DNA of 64,000 nt, taken from Neodiprion pinetum (lineage: Eukaryota; Arthropoda; Insecta; Hymenoptera; Diprionidae). The stretch lies in assembly GCF_021155775.2 (NCBI RefSeq), contig NC_060232.1, positions 6,641,257 through 6,705,256 of the forward strand. Direction: 5' to 3'. Each line of letters opens with the position of its first letter. Position 1 is the stretch's first letter. The notes below the pieces were generated by a model. It was not told the origin of the DNA. It ran no database searches and saw only the letters and a list, made by a program, of their open reading frames with translations. Positions 12,870 through 24,274 of the stretch are shown here, piece after piece. Made by a program: the position numbers and the translations under genes.

Positions 12870-15800
12870 GAGTCAGATATAAGTTCAGGCCGCGTTACGT
12901 GCTTTCCGATTCCCTCGTACGGGAAGTCCCGGTATATTGCATCCATATATGTACGTACAACTTCCGCGTGTCTGAGCTTTCGCGGTCTCTTGACGGTGCT
13001 TTTATACTCGGGTTTATTCCGCGCCTGGCAGGCTAACGAAGGGGCGAATTATGCGCGATATATCAACGAACCGCAAACTGTGCTGCACGCGGAAGAATCC
13101 CTAATGTTCCATTAAAAAAATTATTACTTCCTGCTAATTGAAACTCGCGTGATATCCTTTCGCCTATCGGCTTTCGGCTTTCGGCTGGATGTATAGATAA
13201 CCTCGGTTAGTTTGAGCGGGTGTTTTATGGCCGGTGGAAATAATCTCCACCAGGTTGGGTCAAATATCTATTTCCTGAGGGGAGGCATTCACAAGTTTCT
13301 CCCTCACTCCTCGAACCCTAAAACTTTGACCGCACTAGACCCCGAAAGGTCACCTCCAGAGGGCGGTTTGCAACAAATAGAATCGCTACCTACTTGGGAC
13401 AATTACCGTCGTAATTCATGCCGAAATTTTGACCACTTAACAATTGTCGAAACGTAATTCGTGCGGTCGGTCAATTTTTTTTCTCAGATAGTTGGCCAGT
13501 AAACTATTTTGTGCTTTGTACAAACATGTGTCTCCAAATGCGTTATTCGTCATACGTGATATTAGAATAACTCAAATTCGGGATCTCTTGCGCAATAAAC
13601 CAGCAGCGCACATTTATTCGAATTCATAATATTCATAATATATAAAGTGCATTGAACGGAATTAAATCTAATTAAGCCAAAAGGGTGTCGAAAAAGCATT
13701 AAAAAATAAAGTAAAAGAAAGAAAAAAAAAAAAAGAAAAAAACAACAACATAAGGAGAGGAGGCCTGGAACCAGTATCTCAATAAATAGTTTTCCAAGTT
13801 AAATTTCTTCAGTAAACCGCTGCTGTGGCAAAGAAAAAGAACTGTGAATTGTAAATTGTAAACTTTCATTGAAAATGTTGGGTTGTATTATAGAGCATTT
13901 TTTTCTGATACCAAATTCGTATAATTAGTTGCGTTTCAATTGATAAAAGCTGTTTTGATAAATGAATTTCGCACAAATCATCGGATGTTATTGGTATTTC
14001 GATAAAACGATCGTGTTTCGAAATATAGTAATCCACTTCGTCATATGCAACCATAATTGATGTAATGTGACTCGATTAGTCGATCCACTGAAAAACTGGA
14101 TAAAAATTCAATTTGAGCTAATCTATCGGCAATCAGAGTGAGCTATGATTTATTGAAATTGGATGTACGGTACGGTTTTTTATAGAAGAAAAAGAATACG
14201 TCTGAAAAATCGTTGATAATTGAACTCTTTTCGTACGGTTCTCGTTGTTTTCGTTCCAGCATGACGCAGGAACATCGCTGTGATTTAATTCAACTTGATC
14301 AACGTACAAATGCACCTAATTGTCACTTTTTATTCCGATTGTGCGCTTGATGAATCTCTTATCAAACCGATCAGCAGTGTTTTGTTATAATTTTGTGAAA
14401 GAAAAGAATGGAGGTAAAAAAACAAAAATACCCGATTGATTGATCAAAGTATCGATTTTTCAAAGACGCGAAGATCGAATCGGTACAATTGTAGAGAGTC
14501 CAAGTCCAAAAAATTAAAAAAAGTACAAAATAGAAGTACGAAAAAATGAAATGCATAAATGTCAAAATACAGAATAGAAAAATCTAGAATCTGCAAGCGA
14601 TATTATCGAAACTAATTCTGATGGTTCGATATTTTGGCATTCTACGTTATTCAACCACTCCATTTTTTAGCTTCTCTGTACACGAAACTCTACAGTTTTA
14701 AATCCCATAAACAAAAATTCTCTCTCCTTCAAAGATTCGACATCACGACCCTTCTATTTCTCGATCTTTCCACAGTTCTACCAGCACCCTCAAGTCGAGA
14801 GAGAAGGATACAATATATCGAGGATGGAGAAGCAAAGTGGCCTCCTAGTCGGCGTATCGGGTAGAGGGTTCAATTAAATTCCAAAATGGACGTCCATTGA
14901 AATATATTGAACGTTATCCAACGATTATATAACCTTGCCCAGGTATCCAAAGGCTTTAGGAATAATCCTTGAAGCTTAGCGTGCGCTTTCCAGTTTATGG
15001 AGAGTTTGCGGGTGTCGGAAGGTACAAGAGTATGTATATCTTATACCTTTATACCTGTAACGCGGGTGTGTAAAGCGCCGCCTGCATCCCCGCCGCCGAG
15101 CTTTCCCGTAAGAATTACACCGAGCTTTTCTCCCTCACGCCACGCTACGGAGCCTAAACTTCTCCGCACTTTCACCCCTTCGTCCCGTACCGATGCCCAT
15201 GAAGTAGGTATCTTAGACCGAGGCGAGCGACTTACTATCTACTTTCCATAAAGTGCGAGTCCTCCCCCTTCCCCCATCCTCCGCGATTTCCCTAATGCGA
15301 TAACGATATATTAACACGGAAGCCTCGGGTGGCTATTCTCCACTTTCTGAGGGAAATCTACGCTTAAATGTTGCTCGCGTAAATAATTTACACCTCAGAC
15401 GTTTTTCTCTCATTCTCTTTTATCGACTTTTTTACGCGGCGTGGAGAAAAGTGTGAATTAAGCTACTTTGCATGTAATAAACAGTTTTCATCTTTTTTTT
15501 TTCGCGCTTAAACATTGGAAAGCCGAAAACTGTGTAATCGAAGGAAACAATATTCGTACTAATACTCCTTAGCCTGCAGTTATAATTTATAGAGTAGAAG
15601 GGATCGACGAGTAAATAGGAGAACAGGATAGAGTAATGAGCCTAGAAATCGATGAAACAGCATGAAATCCTGACCGTGTAAAAAGCAATTTTCCAAACGC
15701 TTTCTGAGAACAATGAAAAACGCAATTCAATTCCGCTGAAAGCGAAAAATTCGTGGTTTTGTTGTTAACAATTTTCTTTAATAAAATTTACGATCACCCA

Positions 15801-16230
15801 ACACTGAAGCAGGCAAAAGTTTCGAATATTTTCCAACAGATCCGAGTCAGTGAATAAATAAAGCTGAGTGAAAAGTTGTCATACAGGGATGATATCCACA
15901 CCCCGTAAAATATGTTCAGCAATTTAACGTAAGAGCGAATAAGTGCGTCGGAGTGCTTTGCAAGCTCACCATTCTGCTTCACATGTGGTTGGGTGTACGG
16001 ATACAATCTTCAAACAGCGTCTGTCGGCACTTGGCACACACAAAACTTTTCACTCTCGAAGTAAACGCCACGCTACGAATCGAGACACGCCCTGAAAGCG
16101 GAGAGAGAAACGCGATACTCATTCCGATCAGATCGGAGCAACTATCCCGACGAGTCGCAGCGAAGGACTGAAGAGTGATCGACAACATTCGAACATGTTG
16201 TTGTCGCAGAGGTGAAGGTCTGCTTGGTGT
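12870..16230. other. No gene seen
   Basis: AT-rich with A runs near 13720-13740. A GC-richer stretch at 15060-15200 has no recognisable protein. Confidence 0.5.
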
Positions 16231-16787
16231 GGGGCGGATTTGAAATTCCGAATTTCAAACGTTCCGCTAGCGCCGAATTCGAATTTCTCGGTGGCGTAAC
16301 TTGAAGTAAAGAAATCAGACTTTTACGAAACATCTAAATTTCGAATGGTCGAAAACTCGACGCTCAAAGTTCGGAAAGGAAAAATGTAGAAAGGGTGAAA
16401 CTGAGAAAATTTTAAAATCTGAAATATCGAAATTCCGAATGATCGAAGATTTTCAGTTCTGTGAATTTCTCGCTTGGTGAAATTTCACCACTTTTATCTT
16501 TCTTTGTTCCGGATTCTCGATACTTTTACGTTGGAAATCCTGGTAAATCTGATTTTCGCTTTTTCTTATTTTTTACACCCACTTGTTGAGTAAACAACGC
16601 TGTGTGAGTATATTAGATTTAAATTTTCGGAATCCTGCATATCGGAACCTTGAGCCGTCGGCTTGCCGACCATTCGAAACTTTGTTGGTTCTTCAGAGTT
16701 TGATTTCTTCCCTTCAAGTATCGCAACTAAAGAATTCGGAATTAGGTGCTTTCGGAACTTCTCAATCCGGAACTTCAACCCTGCCCT
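16231..16787. mobile_element. Foldback element, copy 2 (about 557 bp) with 8-9-bp target duplication
   Basis: CTTGGTGTG occurs exactly at 16223-16231 and again at 16788-16796, directly at the two ends. The ends are inverted repeats (GGGGCGGATTTGAAATTCC at left, its imperfect reverse complement at right). The similarity runs some 150 bp inward on each side (16231-16377 against 16646-16787), including TTTCGAATGGTCG and ACTTGAAG.AAGAAATCA. Long arms with an 8-10-bp duplication suggest a Mutator-like or Foldback-type element. No transposase frame is present. Confidence 0.8.
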
Positions 16788-16796
16788 CTTGGTGTG

Positions 16797-19700
16797 AAAA
16801 ATAATTTTTTACCCCTTAGACCAGATAATTGCGTTAATCCATCGATTCGCCATGAAAGCGTATCGATTGTTGTTTCGCCGTTGTTGCAGAATTCAGCGGT
16901 TCGGAATATCGGTGTTGCACAGAATGCGGCATGAATCAAAGGTGAAAATAGCAACAAAACACAAAATGAAAAAAAAGATCCAAACCGGCCTGGCTTTGTG
17001 CCAGTATTTGAAATCGACAATTGAGATTTCGCGTTAATGCACGTGTGCAGTCGAATCGTTGGATAAACAAATCGGGGCTCGGCTGCAAGCTCGTAGAGAA
17101 TATGTGTTCAAGCAAACGTTGCAGCAGCTTTGTAACGACCGAATTATCGCGTGCGGTAGAACAATTTGTAACGTTTTAGTGGCGCGGCTGTTTTATTTGA
17201 ATTATCTGATCACGTCCCGCCCCCGGGTAACAGCCGCAGTATCATACGATATCCTGTGTAAAGGACGAACGGAAATACACGCGGGGATCATCTACGTGAG
17301 AATCTCCCTCGAGTCCGCGCTCGAGTTTTCTGCTGCCGGTAGCCGCTTTGCGGGGAACTTTCTCAATTACACAAATTTCAAATTACACACATGCATCTGC
17401 GTGTGAATATATTATGTCCGCGCGAGATTATATCCTTCGCGTTATTAATTCGGAGAATAAAAAATTTATTCGCGAGTTTGAAAACAAACAAAAGCAAGAA
17501 AAAAAAAAAACAAAGACACGCACACATTTCTCGCCTCTACCTTTTTAATTAGGATCGATGGAAAATATCGTTATGAAAGTTGATACCGAAGCGGACGTAA
17601 ATGTTGTGCGGAACTAATTTGCGACTCTATAATGAGACGTAAACGTGCGATGCGGTTGAAAAGCTGTGTCCTGTGCTTGCAGGATGGAACAAATGGCCAT
17701 TATGAAATGGGTTTAAACTTCGGCCATTTTTCCTCAATAAATCAGAAGCTTTACCGGGAAGATAGTTTATGGGAAGTCAGCTTTTTTTCACTCTCTTTCT
17801 TTCTCTTTCTATTTTAGTCTCGTAAATTTTTAACAACGTTTTAAAATCAGTATCGGGGTGAGTTATAGCTCGAGGCGCTGCCACCACAGCGTTAAAAACT
17901 TCCTTTACACGGTTAATTTATCAGAAATATAGAAAGTTTCAAAGTGACAGAATTACTGACTTTTTCTTTAGTTTTAATCGACCAAGTTACGTAAGCCCTG
18001 TTATATTGAAGCTCGAATTATTGTATTTTTATTTTATATTTCTGGCCAGACAAAAAAGTGGCTGAAAAATTATTACATTTCGACAAATTTCTTCCGAATC
18101 AGTAAATTAGAAATAAATTTGAGATCGTCATTTTTAGTCCTTCTTATTCCGCGACTAAGAAGATATAAAATTACAAGCTAGATTTTAATTAGTCCCAGAA
18201 AAACGTACAGTAATTCTTTCGAATTTCAAAGGTGAAGTTTCCGTTTCCGTTTCCCTCCGACGGAACTTAATTTCTTGTTGTACGGAATATCGCGACAATG
18301 AAAAACTTTTCAATGAAACAACGAGGTTGAATGATGAGTCGTAACAAAGTTAGAACGAAACCTAGTGTTTCTTTGCACAAAGAGAGTAAACATCCGCGCC
18401 ATCAGTTTTCCAGAAAAAATTACAACTGCCGTAAAAAAATGAAAAAAAAAAAACACTCAAAACTGTTCCAAGTAATTATTTCGCATATAGTTGAATTATA
18501 AAGTAAACGATCGAGAGTTGACCAGAGACGTTGATCCTTTTTCTCTCATCAACTCCTTCGAACTTCCGAATCGGGAATAAATTGTTACGATCGAACTCGA
18601 AGTCGGGAAGCTCTTGAAATATTTCTTTCCAGGAACGATCAATCTCAGCTTCAATGCCGCGTGGATAATTTCCCGCGAATTTCGGTAAGGAAAACTACGT
18701 GGCTGTTCGACGAGTCCAGCTACTTGATTTTGCACAGGTTTCTTCGGATATTAACTCACGTCCAGTTCCTTTCCTACCATTGGTTCATTCCGTTTGACAA
18801 ATGTCTCGGCGCCCCCATCATTTTCGCTTTGGTGCAGTCATGCGGGACGTTCGTGGGGTTTGGGATAAGGGGTCCGAGAGAGAAATTCGAAAATTGATTT
18901 TCGTGAGTTCATCCCCCGCCGCGGATTCCCACGTGCTTCGTGAAAATTATGCGCAAACATGAAGATCAAGTAAGATTCGACGATGAGCGAATAAAGCCGG
19001 AGTCGAAAGCTACGCTTGTCGGAATCGATTCCGTCATTAAAGCTTGCCCCTAATCAACGCTCACCCCGGACTTTCCTTGTTACCGCTGTTTTATATCCAT
19101 ATTATTATTGTGTACGAGTAAAATCGGACCGACGATCTTGATTAGCAATTTTCGTCCCGCCTGGTTTAGTCGCATGTTTCGTGCGATACGCGCTTCGAGA
19201 AAGGCCGGTGGGATTTATTTAACGACTTTGCGAAAACGACGATAACGATCGCGAGCCGTTACCGCGGTCAAAAGTTTTCGTTAGTCTGGGCGGTAAATTT
19301 TCGGCTCAGAATCCGCGGGGAGAAATGAGAGAATGCGTTTCAATTAAGACCGAGAATTTGTCTGAATTTTCGATTGACGTGAGAATTTCCAAGGGGAAGC
19401 TTTTTCCCTGCATGCGATTCTTCCACCCCTGAGACGTTCGAGTATATCGATTCTCTTTCCCCCTCGGTTATACAGGGTCCTTCTTTCGTTCGAGCGGAAC
19501 GGCGACTTGTCCTCTTGTGCGATTATTGTCTTCGGACTGAAAGATCACGAGGGGAGTGAGAGAAGGGGGATTGAAAAGAGGAATCGAGGACAGAGAAGAT
19601 TGAGAATTTCACAAATTCACCGTTGCCACTCGGCGAGACTCGATCTTCTGTACGTAGGTGTGGATTTTCAGTTTTTCTCAACCGACCTCTACCTCAGGGA

Positions 19701-20898
19701 TGACGAACGTTGGAAACGAATCTTGCCGATCTGGCATCCGGGATTCCTCGGCATCAAATACTCGTCTATCCAGGGGCAGCTGGAGGAGCATGAGTGTGTG
19801 AAAAAGGCGAGGATTTGAAGGGATCCGAACGAAACGAGAGGAAATCAATCGGCGCTTATGACGGCGTGTATATATAGATCGGTAGTTATCTGACCTACAT
19901 AGAATACGAACCATAAATCTAGGAATATATGTATAGGGAATTGAAGGCAGCTCGGCAAACGTAAGCTTAGACGGTGGAAGCCTCGGCGTAAACACGAATC
20001 TGCACTTACGGGAGGGGAGGGGTGCGGTAATGGCCGGGGAGGCTTCGAAAAGAGGAGTGGAAGTCGTCGGGCGGGAGAAAATATCGAATTCGATCGCATC
20101 TCTCGCGCAGACACCGCGGAGTCATGCTTTTACCTCCCGAATACACTCGAAATGAATTCGGTCTTGCTCAAAGTAGAGTAAAAATAACGGACTGGTGTTC
20201 CTTGCGTCGTTTCTCCGCAAAAAGCTCGAGGGTTAAAAAATTTCTCACGAATAATTTGGTGGGTCAAGATTCGTAGACGGGGTTGTTTCGACAAAGAGCA
20301 ACGGCTCTTAGAAAAATTGGACCTGGACTAAATCGATATGAGGGCTTTTTGACGTTCGGTATCCCGGACCTTAATATATATTATATACAAGCTCTGGTCT
20401 CAGAGGACCGGCCAAAGTCGCAAGGAGTAAAAGATCGGACCGCGAGTTTGCGGGGAACTATTCGATTGTCCCGCAGTGAGGATGCTTTCTCTTGTACCAC
20501 TCTGGCTTCACACGTATCAACCTAAACTGATGAAACTCGAGGTCCTTCTGATCCGACGAAATGGTTTTCGTCTCGAGGTAAATCGTAAAGAAGAGAAAAA
20601 TCCCACGCAGTGGAATCACTCGACTATTCGATCCATTACCGAACGCGAATCGATTTATCGTATTTTAGAAAGCTCGAGAAGTTTTCGGTCTCGTTCATTT
20701 CACTGGTCAACAAAAATTCAATTTTTCTATTCAACGTGGAAACTTTTAACCGATTGCGTTAGGATCAAGGTTCAGCGTAATAGAATTGACATTAGAATAT
20801 TTTAGATACGATTAGTTTTACTGTAATACGAATTTTTTTAGTTTTTAGAAAAGTACAGTTCTTACGAACAAAAGTGAAGTTGTATTTAGTTTTACAAT
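16797..20898. other. No gene seen
   Basis: Short frames only. A CpG-richer area at 19140-20110 has frames on both strands that match nothing I know. Confidence 0.5.
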
Positions 20899-21188
20899 AC
20901 ACTGGTCAACGAAATTTTGCAACAAGGAAGATGCTTAATAATTTAAAAATATTTATACACTTTCGTTATCAAACCCTATTTATTTTGATTCGATCGGGTC
21001 TTGTTTTTCCGTTACAGCTACTGCCGGTAAAATTGAATGCTTATCGTTTTGACTTGCTTTATTCATTCAGGGTGTTTTTTTTATTTAGAACATAAATACC
21101 AGCCAGTTAGTTAGAATAAATAACAAAACAAAATGTATTTAAAAATCATCAAGCACCTTTTTTGTTGCAAAATTTCGTAGACCAGTGT
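20899..21188. mobile_element. 290-bp MITE with CACTGGTC termini
   Basis: The left end 20899-20925 (ACACTGGTCAACGAAATTTT...) and the right end 21162-21188 are inverted repeats with one mismatch in 27. The interior is AT-rich without a recognisable protein. I could not find a clean target-site duplication. A similar single end, CACTGGTCAACAAAAATTC, lies at about 20700, perhaps from an older or nested copy. Confidence 0.7.
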
Positions 21189-24079
21189 TTTCAAGTAAGT
21201 TCGGTCGCGGAACTGCACACCGATGGCTTTGCAGTGAACAGCGAGAAACACTCGAGATATTTTACAAGCTTGTCGTGAATGGGCGCAGTTTACGTAGCGG
21301 CGTGCACGTAACGCGAGTGCATTATAAACGGGCGCATACCTCCGTGATGCTCCATGCATGCAGAGTCAGGAAGTAGAAGTGCGAGTCCAGGAAGGCGTAC
21401 TCAAAGGGGTAATAAGTATGAAGTGTACAAGTAAACTTGTCTCGATCCTATACACAGCAGCTATCTCGTAGGTACCTAGACGGGGCAAAAGCCGGGGTTA
21501 AACTTCGCGTTTACCCGGTTCTATGTTGGTACTTTGTTGTTCCACGATGGTCGCAAACTTTCACCGAGAAGAACTGACGTCTACATGATACACCTACTGT
21601 TGTCAGCTGTACCCACACGGCTCGGTGGAAATTTACAGACTCAAATGACATTGTGGCATCGAGCCTGAGAGTTTCGCCTCTGGAATTAACGGAAGGAAAG
21701 CGCTGTGAAAAAATGTCTGAAATTGTATAGTTTTCTTGGTTTTTTTTTTTTTTTTTTTTTCCTTCGTTCTTTCACCCGAACGAACAAATCTGCGCTGTCC
21801 AAGGCGTTGGACTCGTCTTCTGATAAATCCCAGCAAAAACGACCAGAGACGTGCTTCGTTTGACCGCGGAAATGACGGCGACTTTTTTCAGCAATCTGAG
21901 AATAGCGACACGCAGTAGCGTAGCTGCGGCAATACGTGAGCCGGGATTCGCATTAGGGGAGACAATTTTTCCGGCGAATGGCCTCGTTCTTCGTTTGGCT
22001 CTACACGTGCAGATTTTTTACGTTCATTAATTTTTGCACTTGCGTTATACGTCAGGGGATCGACGAGATACGCGTCAAGGAATTTGGTACACAACGGTGC
22101 AAAAGTCAGGACCGAGGGATTCGGGGTGGTGAAAGTTGGGAAGGGGAAAGCTGCTCGGGCATCAGAAATTAGGCATGTTACGGTAAAAGTTGCAGGGCTG
22201 AGATAACCGCTGGCAAGTGAACAACTAAAAGCATTCAAGTTGAAATACAGACCCTGCGGAGGGTCTGGATTTGAAACGAGGGCGGGAAGAGGCTTCTTCC
22301 CATCCCCTTATTCTACTCTTCGGATTACTGCAGGGCTAAATAAGGCGAGTCATTCCCCGGGCCAAGTACGAGAAACCGGCTCTGAGCGAAAGGGGGAAAT
22401 TATCCTCCGTATCCTATCAAAACGTTTGAAAATCATGGCGTCGCAATTGCGAGAGGCGAGGGAGACTGTAGTTTTTTCTCTCCGTCTCTCTCTCTCTCTC
22501 GTCTTGTTTTTGCGCCGGGAGAAGAATCTCCGGAATTCACTCCCGCTTATCATTTCGAGAAGCTTCCCGATCGATCCTCGCGATCTTCGCGACCCTCTTT
22601 CGCATCGGCACTCGAGAATCTCGAGAGGGTGTCTTGACCGCGGCGGATAGAACGAGGGCGGGTTGTTTGGGCGGGAGTAAATATCCTTGGAGGGTAGTTA
22701 GACGGTCTTTAAAGCGTGTTCAGCGCCCGACCTCTCCATTCTTCCCTTTTCCCTCCCTCTAGCTCCGGTGGAGAATTACGATCAGTGAAACTCAGCGGCG
22801 ACGCGGCTATAAAATTTTTCATTAGTCAGTCCTACATCCCGAGAGCACGCAATCAACGCTGATTAATTGAAAGGTAAATTTAACGAACGATTACGACGTT
22901 TCAACCGTGGTAGCAGAGACTCGCCAGATTTTACACGACGATGAAGGAAAAAATTCGTTCCCCGTGACGAAACATGACGAGATAATTCTACGAAGCAGGA
23001 ATCATTGTCGGTGATGATTTCTCCTCGCATGCGGCAACTCGAAACGAATATCCGTGTATATATATTATACATACATATATATATATATATACATATATAC
23101 CCACCTAAGAGTATCCGGAAGCGCCACACGAACGAATTCTTGACTCGTGCAGCCGGACGCGGGAATTGTAACCCAAGCCGATTAGGTCCAGCATCAGATT
23201 ATACTAATTAAGCTGCGTAAGCTGATACCTCGAATCCAACACCTGGGCTCGGTGCGAAGTTGATCTGCACGTTGCGAGAATAACATTCGATATATGTATG
23301 CGTAATAATTTGTATACCTAAAGCGAAAGTCTCCAGCGCAGATGCCCGGGGTGTAATTTATGAATTTTGTAGCCAAAGTGAGGGATAAAAATAAGGAGCT
23401 AATCTAGGCGCATCTTGCGGTAGGATCGTGCGATCCGAGTTAAAAGCTCGGGGCGTCGTAACGAGCTATATGGCCAGAACGAGGGAAAGCTTCGCTGACC
23501 ATCCGAGGCGAGCTTTCCAACCCCGACCGCAACATCCTCTCCCATCGGCCCCTGAGTCCAACGACCCACTGGCTGCCGGGTAAAATATGAAACTGCAGCA
23601 ATATGCAGTAAAGACCTTGCCACTCCGGTATCACTCCGGTAACTCCCTCCACCCTTATTTCACAATGGCCTTCGGAACGTCCGAGTCTCTTCCGCAATGG
23701 GAGAATAGTCAACGCGCTTGCCGCTGATGACCGAACACTCCCTCCCACCCTCGCCTCTGTCGAACCACCGTGTTCTCAAATCGCACTTGCAAATTATGCA
23801 GCGTTATTTGCGGCCCCAGAAATAAACTGCAAATTACTTACCTGTATTCAAATTTTGCCGATGAAATCTATCGCGGAATTTCACAGGTCAAAGATCGTTT
23901 CACGTTTAACCTTGCGTTGTCGATTTCGTTTCTAAGAATTATTATTGTTCCTGAAATTCGGAAGGTGTGGATTATTCGTGAGGTCTGACAATCGTGCAAC
24001 CTCAATATTTATAACACGATACAGAGGTTTACTGTTTAAACGGTTCATTACAGTTTTTTCAAACGTTCCGATGCTGACA
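21189..24079. other. No gene seen; GC-rich patches and TA microsatellite
   Basis: Poly-T at about 21739-21762, a CT tract near 22484, a TA/CATA microsatellite at 23057-23100 and a CpG-richer block at 23420-23770. No supported coding sequence. Confidence 0.5.
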
Positions 24080-24089
24080 TTTATTTATT
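24080..24089 (-). promoter_or_regulatory. Candidate polyadenylation signal of LRR gene 1
   Basis: Two overlapping AATAAA hexamers (minus strand) lie about 190 nt downstream of the gene 1 stop codon at 24275-24277. The spacing resembles that of the candidate signal of LRR gene 2. No transcript evidence is available. Confidence 0.45.
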
Positions 24090-24274
24090 CAATAATTGAC
24101 AGATAGTCAATCCTTACATTACGAGGTTATTTCACTCATCGAAGTACGAGTGCGATACATTTTTTTGTTGCATTTCTTACATTTTGCGTAACTTACAAAC
24201 TACTTATAATTAGGAATATTTATGTGTTTATGGGGTAGAAGCGTTATGACAAAATCGAACAAAAGTATTTTTGT

